From the NCBI RefSeq assembly GCF_036826855.1, contig NZ_CP104578.1, positions 6,297,501 to 6,361,500 of the forward strand: 64,000 nt of DNA. The letters are read 5' to 3'. Made by a program: the position numbers and the translations under genes. The notes below the pieces were generated by a model. The model searched no databases. It had not been told where the DNA came from and saw only the letters and a list, made by a program, of their open reading frames with translations. The DNA is from Streptomyces sp. SJL17-4 (GTDB lineage: Bacteria > Actinomycetota > Actinomycetes > Streptomycetales > Streptomycetaceae). Below are positions 35,060-44,288 of the stretch, piece after piece. Positions within the stretch are counted from its first letter, which is position 1. Every line of letters starts with the position of its first letter.

Positions 35060-36748
35060 GTGACAACGATCACCCCCCATTCCGGGAACCGGAAATCGAA
35101 CTCCGGCGAGGCCCCGGGCTCTTTTGGCCCCCCACAGGGTGCGCCCGGTACGCTCACCGCCGTGCCACACGCTGATCAGTACCGAACCGCCCCGCCCCGG
35201 CCGGAGCAGGCCCGCCCGACACCCCTGGGCGACCTGGCCGCGCAGCTGGGGGTCGACGCCCCCGGAACCGCCGAGATCTCGGGCATCACCCACGACTCCC
35301 GGGCCGTGCGACCCGGCGACGTGTACGCGGCCCTGCCCGGCGCCCGCGCCCACGGCGCCGACTTCGTCGCCCAGGCCGCCGGACTCGGCGCCGCCGCGAT
35401 CCTCACCGACCCGACGGGCGCCGAGCGCGCCGCCGCCACCGGCCTGCCGGTCCTGGTCGTCGAGAACCCGCGCGGCCGGATGGGCGAACTCGCCGCCGAG
35501 ATCTACGGGCGGCCCGGCGCCGACCTCCTCCAGATCGGGATCACGGGCACCTCCGGCAAGACCACCACCGCCTACCTCGTCGAGGGCGGCCTGCGCGGCT
35601 CCGGACACCACACCGGGCTCGTCGGCACCGTCGAGATGCGGATCGGCGACGAGCGCATCAAGTCGGAGCGCACCACCCCGGAGGCCACCGACCTCCAGGC
35701 GCTCTTCGCGGTCATGCGCGAGCGGGGCGTCGACGCGGTCGCCATGGAGGTCTCCAGCCACGCCCTCGTGCTCGGCCGGGTCGACGGCTGCGTCTTCGAC
35801 GTCGCCGTCTTCAACAACCTCAGCCCGGAGCACATGGAGTTCCACTCCGACATGGACGACTACTACCGGGCGAAGGCCGGGCTCTTCACGCCCGAGCGCA
35901 GCCGCCTCGGTGTGGTCAACCTCGACGACGCCTACGGCCGCAGGCTCGTCGGCGACGCGACCGTCCCGGTCGTCACCTTCTCAGCGGAGGGCCGCGCCGA
36001 CGCCGACTGGCGCGCCGAGGACCTCGTCCTCGGCTCCCACGACTCGACGTTCACCGCCGTCGGCCCCGCGGGGGAGCGGATCTCCGCCACGGCCCCGCTG
36101 CCCGGCCCGTTCAACGTCGCCAACACCCTGGCCGCGATCGTCACCCTCGCCGCCGCGGGCATCGACCCGAAGAGCGCCGCCGAGGGCGTCGCCGCCGTCC
36201 CCGGCGTACCGGGCCGCCTGGAGCGGGTCGACGCGGGCCAGCCGTACCTCGCCGTCGTCGACTACGCGCACAAGACGGACGCCGTCGAATCGGTCCTGCG
36301 CTCCCTGCGCGAGGTCACCGAGGGCAAGCTGCACGTGGTCATCGGCTGCGGCGGCGACCGGGACACCACCAAGCGCGGCCCGATGGGCGCCGCCGCGGCC
36401 CGGCTCGCCGACACCGCCGTCCTGACCTCCGACAACCCCCGCTCCGAGGACCCGCTCAAGATCCTCGCCGCCATGCTCGCGGGCGCCGCCGACGTGCCCG
36501 CGGAGGAACGCGGCGAGGTGCTCGTCCTCGCCGACCGGGCCGCGGCCGTCGCGGCCGCCGTCGCCCGCGCACAGCCGGGCGACACCGTCCTCGTCGCGGG
36601 CAAGGGCCACGAACAGGGCCAGGAGATCGCCGGGGTCGTACGCCCCTTCGACGACCGCCAGGTCCTGCGCGAGGCCATCGCCGACCGCTCGCACACCCGG
36701 GCTTCCGCACCGAGCGGAACAGCCGGCCACCAGAACAGTCAGGGATGA
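35060..36748 (+). CDS. murE: UDP-MurNAc-L-Ala-D-Glu:diaminopimelate ligase MurE
   Basis: 562 aa Mur ligase adding diaminopimelate (LL-DAP in streptomycetes, an inference from the genus). P-loop GTSGKTTT with Lys167, and the diaminopimelate-specific DNPR at 458-461. The long N-terminal extension (about 50 residues) is kept because GGGAG precedes GTG 35060, whereas GTG 35162 has no ribosome binding site. Confidence 0.95.
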   Translation: MTTITPHSGNRKSNSGEAPGSFGPPQGAPGTLTAVPHADQYRTAPPRPEQARPTPLGDLAAQLGVDAPGTAEISGITHDSRAVRPGDVYAALPGARAHGADFVAQAAGLGAAAILTDPTGAERAAATGLPVLVVENPRGRMGELAAEIYGRPGADLLQIGITGTSGKTTTAYLVEGGLRGSGHHTGLVGTVEMRIGDERIKSERTTPEATDLQALFAVMRERGVDAVAMEVSSHALVLGRVDGCVFDVAVFNNLSPEHMEFHSDMDDYYRAKAGLFTPERSRLGVVNLDDAYGRRLVGDATVPVVTFSAEGRADADWRAEDLVLGSHDSTFTAVGPAGERISATAPLPGPFNVANTLAAIVTLAAAGIDPKSAAEGVAAVPGVPGRLERVDAGQPYLAVVDYAHKTDAVESVLRSLREVTEGKLHVVIGCGGDRDTTKRGPMGAAAARLADTAVLTSDNPRSEDPLKILAAMLAGAADVPAEERGEVLVLADRAAAVAAAVARAQPGDTVLVAGKGHEQGQEIAGVVRPFDDRQVLREAIADRSHTRASAPSGTAGHQNSQG

Positions 36749-36752
36749 AGCA

Positions 36753-38177
36753 GTGATCGCCCTCTCCCTCGCCGAGATCGCCGAAATCGTCGGCGGGCAG
36801 GCGCACGACATACCGGATCCGGCCGCCCGGATCACCGGGCCCGTCGTCATCGACTCCCGCGAGGTGCGGGCCGGCAGCCTCTTCGTGGCCTTCGCCGGTG
36901 AGCACGTCGACGGCCACGACTACGCGGAACGCGCCGTCGCGGCGGGTGCGACGGCGGTCCTCGCCGCCCGCCCCGTCGGCGTCCCCGCCATCGTCGTCGA
37001 CGACGTCCAGGCGGCGCTCGGGGCCCTCGCCCGAGCCGTCGTCGAACGGCTCGGCACCGATGTCGTCGCCCTCACCGGCTCGGCCGGCAAGACCTCCACC
37101 AAGGACCTGATCGCCCAGGTCCTGGACCGGCACGCGCCCACCGTGTGGACGCCCGGCTCGCTCAACAACGAGATCGGCCTGCCGCTCACGGCGCTCCGCG
37201 CGAGCGACGAGACCCGGCACCTGGTCCTGGAGATGGGCGCCCGCGGCATCGGGCACATCCGTTACCTCACCGGCCTCACCCCACCCCGTATCGGCCTCGT
37301 CCTCAACGTGGGCACCGCCCACATCGGCGAGTTCGGCGGCCGGGAGCAGATCGCCGTGGCCAAGGGCGAGCTCGTCGAAGCGCTTCCTTCGGCCGAGGAG
37401 GGCGGTGTCGCGGTCCTCAACATCGACGATCCGCTGGTCCGCGCGATGGCGAGCCGCACCAAGGCCCGCGTGACCTTCTTCGGCGAAGCGGACGAAGCGG
37501 CCGTACGGGCCGAGAACGTCCGCCTCACAGAGACCGGACAGCCCGCCTTCACGCTTCACACACCCACCGGGTGCAGCGACGTGACCTTGCGCCTGTACGG
37601 TGAGCACCACGTGTCGAACGCGCTCGCAGCGGCCGCCGTCGCGCACGAGCTGGGCATGCCTGTCGAGGAGATCGCCACCGCGCTCTCCGAGGCCGGCACC
37701 CTGTCGCGCTGGCGCATGGAGGTCACCGAGCGTCCGGACGGCGTGACGATCGTCAACGACGCCTACAACGCGAACCCCGAGTCCATGCGAGCCGCTCTGC
37801 GCGCGCTCGCGGCCATGGGCAGGGCCGGACAGGCCCGAGGGGCTCGTACGTGGGCGGTGCTCGGCAAGATGGCCGAGCTCGGTGACGCATCGCTCGTCGA
37901 GCACGACGCGGTCGGACGGCTCGCCGTCCGGCTCAACGTCAGCAAGCTCGTGGCGGTCGGGGACAGGGAAGCGTCCTGGCTGCAACTGGGCGCATATAAC
38001 GAGGGTTCGTGGGGTGAGGAGTCGGTGCACGTGTCCGACGCGCAGGCGGCTGTCGACCTGTTGCGCAGTGAGCTGCGCCCGGGGGATGTCGTCCTTGTGA
38101 AGGCTTCCAGGTCGGTCGGCCTCGAACAGGTCGCCCTGGCGCTCCTCGACACCGAGGGCGAGGTCGCCGTCCGATGA
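36753..38177 (+). CDS. murF: UDP-MurNAc-pentapeptide synthetase MurF
   Basis: 474 aa. Adds D-Ala-D-Ala to the tripeptide. ATP motif ALTGSAGKTSTKDLIAQVL, then MEMGARGIGHI-like LEMGARGIGHIRYLTGL and VLGKMAELG. GTG 36753 lies 4 bp after murE. Ends in an ATGA overlap with mraY. Confidence 0.96.
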   Translation: MIALSLAEIAEIVGGQAHDIPDPAARITGPVVIDSREVRAGSLFVAFAGEHVDGHDYAERAVAAGATAVLAARPVGVPAIVVDDVQAALGALARAVVERLGTDVVALTGSAGKTSTKDLIAQVLDRHAPTVWTPGSLNNEIGLPLTALRASDETRHLVLEMGARGIGHIRYLTGLTPPRIGLVLNVGTAHIGEFGGREQIAVAKGELVEALPSAEEGGVAVLNIDDPLVRAMASRTKARVTFFGEADEAAVRAENVRLTETGQPAFTLHTPTGCSDVTLRLYGEHHVSNALAAAAVAHELGMPVEEIATALSEAGTLSRWRMEVTERPDGVTIVNDAYNANPESMRAALRALAAMGRAGQARGARTWAVLGKMAELGDASLVEHDAVGRLAVRLNVSKLVAVGDREASWLQLGAYNEGSWGEESVHVSDAQAAVDLLRSELRPGDVVLVKASRSVGLEQVALALLDTEGEVAVR

Positions 38178-39244
38178 GGCAGATCCTCTTCGCGGGGGCC
38201 ATCGGGCTCTTCCTGACCCTGATCGGCACCCCGCTGCTGATCAAGCTCCTCGCCCGCAAGGGGTACGGGCAGTTCATCCGCGACGACGGCCCGCGCGGCC
38301 ACGCGGGGAAGAAGGGCACGCCCACCATGGGCGGTATCTCCTTCATCCTGGCCACGCTCATCGCGTACGCCCTGGCCAAGGTCATCACCGGCGAGGACCC
38401 GACGTACTCGGGCGCCCTGGTGCTGTTCCTGATGGCCGGCATGGGCCTGGTCGGCTTCCTCGACGACTACATCAAGATCGTCAAGCAGCGTTCGCTGGGC
38501 CTGCGGGCCAAGGCGAAGATGGCCGGCCAGCTGATCGTCGGCATCGCCTTCGCCGTGCTCTCGCTGCAGTTCGCGGACCTGCGCGGGCTGACCCCCGCCT
38601 CCGAGAAGCTCTCCTTCATCACGGACTTCGGCTGGTCGATCGGACCGGTGCTGTTCGTGGTCTGGGCGCTCTTCATGATCCTGGCCATGTCCAACGGCGT
38701 GAACCTGACGGACGGTCTGGACGGCCTCGCCACCGGCGCCTCGGTGATGGTCTTCGGCGCGTACACCTTCATCGGGCTCTGGCAGTTCCAGGAGTCCTGT
38801 GCGAACGCCATGACCCTGACCAACCCCAACGCCTGCTTCGAGGTGCGCGACCCGCTCGACCTCGCGGTCGTCGCCTCCGCCCTGATGGGCTCCTGCTTCG
38901 GCTTCCTCTGGTGGAACACCTCTCCCGCCAAGATCTTCATGGGTGACACCGGCTCGCTCGCCCTCGGCGGCGCCCTCGCCGGTCTCGCCATCTGCTCCCG
39001 CACGGAGCTGCTGCTGGCCCTGCTCGGCGGCCTGTTCGTACTGATCACGATGTCCGTGGTCATCCAGGTCGGCTCGTTCAAGATGACCGGCAAGCGCGTC
39101 TTCCGGATGGCGCCACTCCAGCACCACTTCGAACTCAAGGGGTGGTCCGAAGTCCTGGTCGTCGTCCGGTTCTGGATCATCCAGGGCATGTGCGTGATCG
39201 TGGGCCTGGGCCTCTTCTACGCGGGATGGGCATCGGAAAAGTGA
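38174..39244 (+). CDS. mraY: Phospho-MurNAc-pentapeptide translocase MraY
   Basis: 356 aa with ten membrane helices. Makes lipid I from undecaprenyl phosphate. Catalytic aspartates in FLDDYIK and NLTDGLDGLATG; the third motif is FMGDTGSLALGG, and the HHH-type motif reads LQHHFELKGW. Near-universal family length. Confidence 0.97.
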   Translation: MRQILFAGAIGLFLTLIGTPLLIKLLARKGYGQFIRDDGPRGHAGKKGTPTMGGISFILATLIAYALAKVITGEDPTYSGALVLFLMAGMGLVGFLDDYIKIVKQRSLGLRAKAKMAGQLIVGIAFAVLSLQFADLRGLTPASEKLSFITDFGWSIGPVLFVVWALFMILAMSNGVNLTDGLDGLATGASVMVFGAYTFIGLWQFQESCANAMTLTNPNACFEVRDPLDLAVVASALMGSCFGFLWWNTSPAKIFMGDTGSLALGGALAGLAICSRTELLLALLGGLFVLITMSVVIQVGSFKMTGKRVFRMAPLQHHFELKGWSEVLVVVRFWIIQGMCVIVGLGLFYAGWASEK

Positions 39245-40665
39245 CAGAACAGCTCGACTGGAACGGCAAGAAGGTCACCGTCGCGGGACTCGGGGTGTCC
39301 GGCATCCCGGCCGCCCGCGTCCTGCACGGCCGCGGCGCGCTCGTCACCGTCGTCAACGACGGCGACGACGAGCGCTCCCGGGCCCAGGCCGCGGAGTTGG
39401 AGGCGGAGGGCATCACCGTCCGCCTCGGCGACGGGGCCACCCTGCCGTCCGGCACCGAGCTGATCGTCACCACCCCCGGCTGGCGGCCCGACAAGCCGCT
39501 CTTCACGGCCGCCGCGGAGGCGGGCGTGGAGATCTGGGGCGACGTCGAACTGGCCTGGCGGCTCAGGAGGCCCGGAGCGGCCCCCTGGCTCGCGGTCACC
39601 GGCACCAACGGCAAGACCACGACCGTACGGATGCTCGCCTCGATCCTGGAGGCGGCCGGACTGCGGACCGCCGCCGTCGGCAACATCGGGGTCTCGCTCC
39701 TCGACGCCGTCCTCGGCGAGCAGCAGTACGACGTGCTGGCCGTCGAGCTCTCCAGCTACCAGCTCCACTGGGCGCCGTCCGTCCGCGTCCACTCGGGCGC
39801 CGTGCTCAACCTGGCGCCCGACCACCTCGACTGGCACGGCTCCATGGAGGCGTACGCCGCCGACAAGGGCCGGATCTACGAGGGCAACCAGGTCGCCTGC
39901 GTCTACAACGTCGCCGACAAGGCGACCGAGGACCTGGTCCGCGAGGCCGACGTCGAGGAGGGCTGCCGGGCGATCGGCTTCACCCTCGGCACCCCCGGCC
40001 CGTCCGAACTCGGCGTCGTCGAGGGCATCCTCGTCGACCGGGCCTTCGTCGAGAACCGGCAGAAGAACGCCCAGGAGCTCGCCGAGGTCTCCGACGTCCA
40101 GCCGCCGGCCCCGCACAACATCGCCAACGCCCTGGCCGCGGCCGCCCTGGCCCGCGCCTTCGGCGTCGACGCCAAGGCCGTACGCGACGGCCTGAAGGCC
40201 TTCCGGCCCGACCCGCACCGCATCGAACTGGTCGAGGAGGTCCAGGGGATCGCGTACGTCGACGACTCCAAGGCCACCAACACCCACGCCGCGGAAGCCT
40301 CGTTGGCGGCCTACGACCCGATCGTCTGGATCGCCGGCGGCCTCGCCAAGGGCGCGACCTTCGACGAGCTCGTCCAGAAGTCGGCGAAGCGCTTGCGCGG
40401 GGCGGTCCTGATCGGCGCTGACCGGGCCCTGATCCGCGAAGCCCTGGCGCGACACGCCCCGGAAGTACCGGTGGTGGACCTCGACCGGACCGACACTGGG
40501 GCGATGTCCGAGGCGGTCCGCGAGGCGACCCGGCTCGCCCATGCGGGGGACACGGTGCTCCTCGCCCCGGCCTGTGCCTCGATGGACATGTTCACCAACT
40601 ACAACAAGCGCGGCGAGGCCTTCGCGGACGCGGTCCGCGCCCTCGCCGCCACCGGGGACGCCTGA
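39241..40665 (+). CDS. murD: UDP-MurNAc-L-alanine:D-glutamate ligase MurD
   Basis: 474 aa. Adds D-Glu in lipid II synthesis. Rossmann-like VTVAGLGVSGIPAARVL, ATP motif VTGTNGKTTTVRML, and LAPDHLDWHGS. GTG 39241 overlaps the mraY stop (GTGA). An ATG at 39226 inside mraY is possible but has no better ribosome binding site. Confidence 0.96.
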   Translation: MTEQLDWNGKKVTVAGLGVSGIPAARVLHGRGALVTVVNDGDDERSRAQAAELEAEGITVRLGDGATLPSGTELIVTTPGWRPDKPLFTAAAEAGVEIWGDVELAWRLRRPGAAPWLAVTGTNGKTTTVRMLASILEAAGLRTAAVGNIGVSLLDAVLGEQQYDVLAVELSSYQLHWAPSVRVHSGAVLNLAPDHLDWHGSMEAYAADKGRIYEGNQVACVYNVADKATEDLVREADVEEGCRAIGFTLGTPGPSELGVVEGILVDRAFVENRQKNAQELAEVSDVQPPAPHNIANALAAAALARAFGVDAKAVRDGLKAFRPDPHRIELVEEVQGIAYVDDSKATNTHAAEASLAAYDPIVWIAGGLAKGATFDELVQKSAKRLRGAVLIGADRALIREALARHAPEVPVVDLDRTDTGAMSEAVREATRLAHAGDTVLLAPACASMDMFTNYNKRGEAFADAVRALAATGDA

Positions 40666-40720
40666 CCCGACCCGTGGGAGGGTCCGGCAGGACCGGGCAC
40701 GACCGGAGGGGGCAGCGACC

Positions 40721-42061
40721 ATGCCGAGCAAGATCGCAGGGACACGCGGGCCCTCCGCCGTACGCGGCGGAGGGCGGGCCCCCGCGACCCCGCGGCGACC
40801 CCGCGGCGGAGGCCTGCGACGGCTCCACGAGCGGGCGCGGAAGGCCTGGGACCGGCCGCTCACGGCGTATTACGTGATCATCGGCGCGGGCATGCTCATC
40901 ACCGCGCTCGGCCTCGTGATGGTCTACTCCGCCTCGATGATCACGGCACTCCGCTACGAACTGGTGCCCTCCTACTTCTTCCGGAAGCAGTTCTTCGCCG
41001 CGCTCCTGGGCACCGGACTGCTCCTGGTCGCCTCACGGATGCCCGTGAAGCTCCACCGGGCCCTCGCCTACCCCATCCTGGTCGGCGCGGTCTTCCTGAT
41101 GGTGCTGGTGCAGATCCCGGGGATAGGGCACTCCGTCGGCGGCAACCAGAACTGGATCTCGCTGGGCGGCCCGTTCATGCTCCAGCCCAGCGAGTTCGGC
41201 AAGCTGGCGCTGATCCTCTGGGGCGCCGACCTGCTCGCCCGCAAGAACGACACGCGGCTGCTCACGCAGTGGAAGCACATGCTGGTGCCGCTGGTCCCGG
41301 GTGCCTTCATGCTGCTCGGACTGATCATGCTCGGCGGCGACATGGGCACCGCGATCATCCTCACCGCGATCCTCTTCGGCCTGCTGTGGACCGCCGGAGC
41401 GCCCACCCGGCTCTTCGTCGGGGTGCTCACGGTGGCCGGCGCCCTCGGGGCGCTGCTCATCAGGACGAGCCCGCACCGGATGGACCGGTTCCAGTGCATC
41501 GGGGCCTCCGACCCCGGCGGCGAGGGGGCCCCCTGTCTGCAGGCGGCGCACGGAATCTATGCTCTGGCGTCGGGCGGATGGTTCGGTTCCGGACTCGGTG
41601 CGAGCGTCGAGAAATGGGGCCAACTACCCGAAGCGCACACCGACTTCATCTTCGCGGTGACCGGTGAGGAACTGGGTCTCGCGGGGACGCTGTCGGTACT
41701 CGCCCTGTTCGCGGCTCTAGGCTATGCGGGTATCCGCGTGGCCGGAGGCACGGAGGACCCCTTCGTGAGGTTCGCCGCGGGAGGTGTGACCACCTGGATC
41801 ACGGCTCAGGCCGTGATCAACATCGGTGCGGTGCTCGGTCTGCTGCCGATCGCCGGTGTCCCGCTCCCGTTGTTCTCCTACGGTGGGTCGGCCCTGCTGC
41901 CGACCATGTTCGCCGTCGGGCTCCTCATCGCCTTCGCGCGACAGGAACCCGCCGCGAAAGCGGCCCTGGCCATGCGCCGCCCCGGCTGGGGCAAGCGGGC
42001 CGGGGTGAGATGGAAGTCGATGCGACGGCGCGTCAAGAAGCGCCCGTCCGGAGAGCGGTGA
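40721..42061 (+). CDS. ftsW: Septal SEDS glycosyltransferase FtsW
   Basis: 446 aa with ten membrane helices and an Arg-rich cytoplasmic N-terminus (1-48). Polymerises lipid II at the septum with FtsI. SEDS signatures: MVYSASMI, GGNQNWISLGGPFMLQPSE, HTDFIFAVTGEELGLAG and PLPLFSYGGSALL. ATG 40721 has GGAGGGGG upstream. The 55-bp gap after murD holds no promoter I can support. Confidence 0.95.
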   Translation: MPSKIAGTRGPSAVRGGGRAPATPRRPRGGGLRRLHERARKAWDRPLTAYYVIIGAGMLITALGLVMVYSASMITALRYELVPSYFFRKQFFAALLGTGLLLVASRMPVKLHRALAYPILVGAVFLMVLVQIPGIGHSVGGNQNWISLGGPFMLQPSEFGKLALILWGADLLARKNDTRLLTQWKHMLVPLVPGAFMLLGLIMLGGDMGTAIILTAILFGLLWTAGAPTRLFVGVLTVAGALGALLIRTSPHRMDRFQCIGASDPGGEGAPCLQAAHGIYALASGGWFGSGLGASVEKWGQLPEAHTDFIFAVTGEELGLAGTLSVLALFAALGYAGIRVAGGTEDPFVRFAAGGVTTWITAQAVINIGAVLGLLPIAGVPLPLFSYGGSALLPTMFAVGLLIAFARQEPAAKAALAMRRPGWGKRAGVRWKSMRRRVKKRPSGER

Positions 42062-42067
42062 ATTTCG

Positions 42068-43162
42068 GTGCATGTCGTACTCGCCGGCGGGGGGACCGCC
42101 GGCCACATCGAGCCCGCGCTGGCCCTCGCGGACGCCCTGCGCAGGCAGGACCCCAGCGTGGGGATCACGGCGCTCGGCACGGAGAAGGGTCTGGAGACCC
42201 GGCTCGTGCCCGAGCGGGGCTACGAGTTGGCCCTCATCCCCGCCGTGCCGCTGCCCCGCAAACCCACCCCCGAGCTGATCACCGTTCCCGGGCGGCTGCG
42301 CGGCACCATCAAGGCGGCCGAGCAGATCCTGGAGCGCACCAAGGCCGACTGCGTGGTGGGCTTCGGCGGCTATGTGGCACTGCCCGGCTATCTGGCGGCC
42401 AAGCGCCTCGGGGTGCCGATCGTGGTCCACGAGGCCAACGCCCGGCCCGGCCTGGCCAACAAGATCGGTTCGCGGTACGCGGCAGGGGTCGCCGTCGCGA
42501 CCCCGGACAGCAAGCTCCGCAACGCCCGTTACATCGGCATTCCGCTGCGACACACCATCGCGACCCTCGACCGGGCGCGCGTGCGCCCCGAGGCGCGCGC
42601 CGCGTTCGGGCTCGACCCGAACCTGCCGACGCTCCTCGTCTCCGGCGGCTCCCAGGGCGCCCGGCGGCTCAACGAGGTGATCCAGCAGATCGCCCCGGTG
42701 CTCCAGCGCTCCGGCATCCAGATCCTGCACGCGGTCGGCCCGAAGAACGAAATGCCGCGCGTCGACAACATGCCCGGAATGCCGCCCTACGTGCCGGTAC
42801 CGTACGTGGACCGGATGGATCTCGCGTACGCCGCGGCCGACATGATGCTCTGCCGCGCGGGCGCCATGACCGTCGCCGAGCTCTCCGCCGTCGGGCTGCC
42901 CGCCGCGTACGTACCGCTGCCGATCGGCAACGGCGAACAGCGGCTCAACGCCCAGCCGGTGGTCAAGGCCGGCGGTGGACTCCTCGTCGACGACGCGGAG
43001 CTGTCGCCGCAGTGGGTGCAGGGCAACGTCCTGCCCGTACTGGCCGATCCGCACCGGTTGTACGAGATGTCCCGCGCCGCCGCCGAGTTCGGCCGCCGGG
43101 ACGCCGACGACCTGCTCGTCGGCATGGTGTACGAGGCGATCGCCGCGCGCCGACAGGCGTAG
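42068..43162 (+). CDS. murG: Lipid II synthase MurG
   Basis: 364 aa peripheral-membrane GT28 glycosyltransferase that adds GlcNAc to lipid I. G-loops LAGGGTAGHIEPALALAD at the N-terminus and SGGSQGARRLNE (about 190). UDP-binding region CRAGAMTVAELSAVGLPA. GTG 42068 lies 6 bp after ftsW. murC, often next in other bacteria, is missing. Confidence 0.96.
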   Translation: MHVVLAGGGTAGHIEPALALADALRRQDPSVGITALGTEKGLETRLVPERGYELALIPAVPLPRKPTPELITVPGRLRGTIKAAEQILERTKADCVVGFGGYVALPGYLAAKRLGVPIVVHEANARPGLANKIGSRYAAGVAVATPDSKLRNARYIGIPLRHTIATLDRARVRPEARAAFGLDPNLPTLLVSGGSQGARRLNEVIQQIAPVLQRSGIQILHAVGPKNEMPRVDNMPGMPPYVPVPYVDRMDLAYAAADMMLCRAGAMTVAELSAVGLPAAYVPLPIGNGEQRLNAQPVVKAGGGLLVDDAELSPQWVQGNVLPVLADPHRLYEMSRAAAEFGRRDADDLLVGMVYEAIAARRQA

Positions 43163-43190
43163 CGCGGCGGCTGAGGGCAGGAGACGCCAC

Positions 43191-44006
43191 GTGGCAGCCG
43201 GACCGACGACCGCGGAGAAGAGCGGCGCGAGCGAGTCGAAGAGGTCGTCGAAGGGCTCGTCGGACGGTCCGTCCCGCACGGGCACCCGGAATCGCAGGTT
43301 CCGGGTGCCCGGCACCCGGGCGCTCCTCATCGCCCTCGCCGCTCTCCTGCTCGTGGCCGGCGGGATCTGGGCGCTCTACGGCTCGAACTGGTTCCGTGTA
43401 GAACGTGTGAAGACTTCCGGCACCTCGGTCCTGACCCCGCGTGAGGTCGAGGCCGTCGCCGCCGTCCCGATGGGCGCCCCGCTCGTCACCGTCGACACCG
43501 AGGTCATCGAGACGCGGCTGCGGGAGGGATTCGCACGGATCGAGTCGGTGGACGTCGTACGGTCCTGGCCGCACGGAATCGGGCTGAAAGTGACGGAACG
43601 GAAGCCCGTTCTTCTGATGGAAAAGGGCGGAAAGTTCATCGAATTGGACGCGACCGGAATGCGGTTCGCCACCGTCGACACCGCTCCCCGCGGCGTCCCC
43701 CGGCTCGTCCTCGACAGCTCCTCCTCGCCGAGCCTGCGCCGCTTCGGCGCGGACCGGCTGCTCCGTGAGGCGGTGCGCGTCCGGGGTGAACTCCCGGCGG
43801 AAATCGTCCGGAACACTCGTGTCGTGCGCGTCACCTCGTACGACTCCGTCACTCTGGAGCTGACCAGGGGGCGCACCGTCTTCTGGGGCAGCGGTGAACA
43901 CGGTCCCGTCAAGGCCCGCGTTCTCACCGCGCTCCTGAAGGCCACTCCCAAAGCGGGGCACTTCGATGTAAGTGCCCCCACGGCGCCCGCCTCGTCCGGG
44001 AGTTGA
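43191..44006 (+). CDS. ftsQ: Cell division protein FtsQ/DivIB
   Basis: 271 aa bitopic protein: Ser/Lys-rich cytoplasmic tail (1-42), one helix (about 43-65), POTRA domain (WFRVERVKTSGTSVLTPREV through WPHGIGLKVTERKPVLLM) and a beta domain. Recruits FtsL/DivIC and FtsWI. GTG 43191 with GGCAGGAGA upstream. Confidence 0.93.
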   Translation: MAAGPTTAEKSGASESKRSSKGSSDGPSRTGTRNRRFRVPGTRALLIALAALLLVAGGIWALYGSNWFRVERVKTSGTSVLTPREVEAVAAVPMGAPLVTVDTEVIETRLREGFARIESVDVVRSWPHGIGLKVTERKPVLLMEKGGKFIELDATGMRFATVDTAPRGVPRLVLDSSSSPSLRRFGADRLLREAVRVRGELPAEIVRNTRVVRVTSYDSVTLELTRGRTVFWGSGEHGPVKARVLTALLKATPKAGHFDVSAPTAPASSGS

Positions 44007-44011
44007 CGGGT

Positions 44012-44055
44012 ATCACCCCTGGCCAGCACCCTGGTTGGCCAGCGCTACGGGTGAT
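44012..44055 (+). terminator. Cruciform-like hairpin after ftsQ
   Basis: An outer stem ATCACCC/GGGTGAT (44012-44018 with 44049-44055) encloses an inner stem CTGGCCA/TGGCCAG (44019-44025 with 44036-44042). It may reduce read-through from ftsQ so that ftsZ depends on its own promoters. Confidence 0.5.
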
Positions 44056-44096
44056 CACATAGGGTGAAAAGAAAAACGGGAGGTTCGGCGTGTTCG

Positions 44097-44126
44097 TTGA
44101 ACGTGCGCCACTTGTCGACTTAGTGT
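44097..44126 (+). promoter_or_regulatory. ftsZ promoter
   Basis: TTGAAC, 18-bp spacer, TAGTGT. Streptomyces ftsZ is known to have several promoters, including a sporulation-induced one; which this is cannot be told from sequence. Confidence 0.5.
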
Positions 44127-44158
44127 CCTGTTCGGAAGAGTCCAGCGAACAGAGACAC
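44123..44158. promoter_or_regulatory. Inverted repeat with GACAC motif in the ftsZ promoter
   Basis: GTGTC-C-TGTTCG (44123-44134) mirrors CGAACA-GA-GACAC (44146-44158). GACAC is the core motif recognised by the sporulation regulator WhiA, which is known to activate ftsZ in Streptomyces. The left half overlaps the proposed -10. Confidence 0.45.
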
Positions 44159-44162
44159 TGGT

Positions 44163-44187
44163 AACCCTAAACTTCAACGTTAGGGTT
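44163..44187. promoter_or_regulatory. Perfect AACCCTAA/TTAGGGTT inverted repeat before ftsZ
   Basis: AACCCTAA (44163-44170) and TTAGGGTT (44180-44187) are separated by 9 nt. It would lie in the transcribed leader of the promoter above, as a hairpin or operator. No binding protein is recognised. Confidence 0.5.
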
Positions 44188-44288
44188 CGGGTCGGCGTTT
44201 CGGACCGTCCCAATCGGCATCCGTCGTCAGCAGCGCGCCCAACCACCGCGCGGCGACGACACGTAACTCGAGGCGAGAGGCCTTCGAC

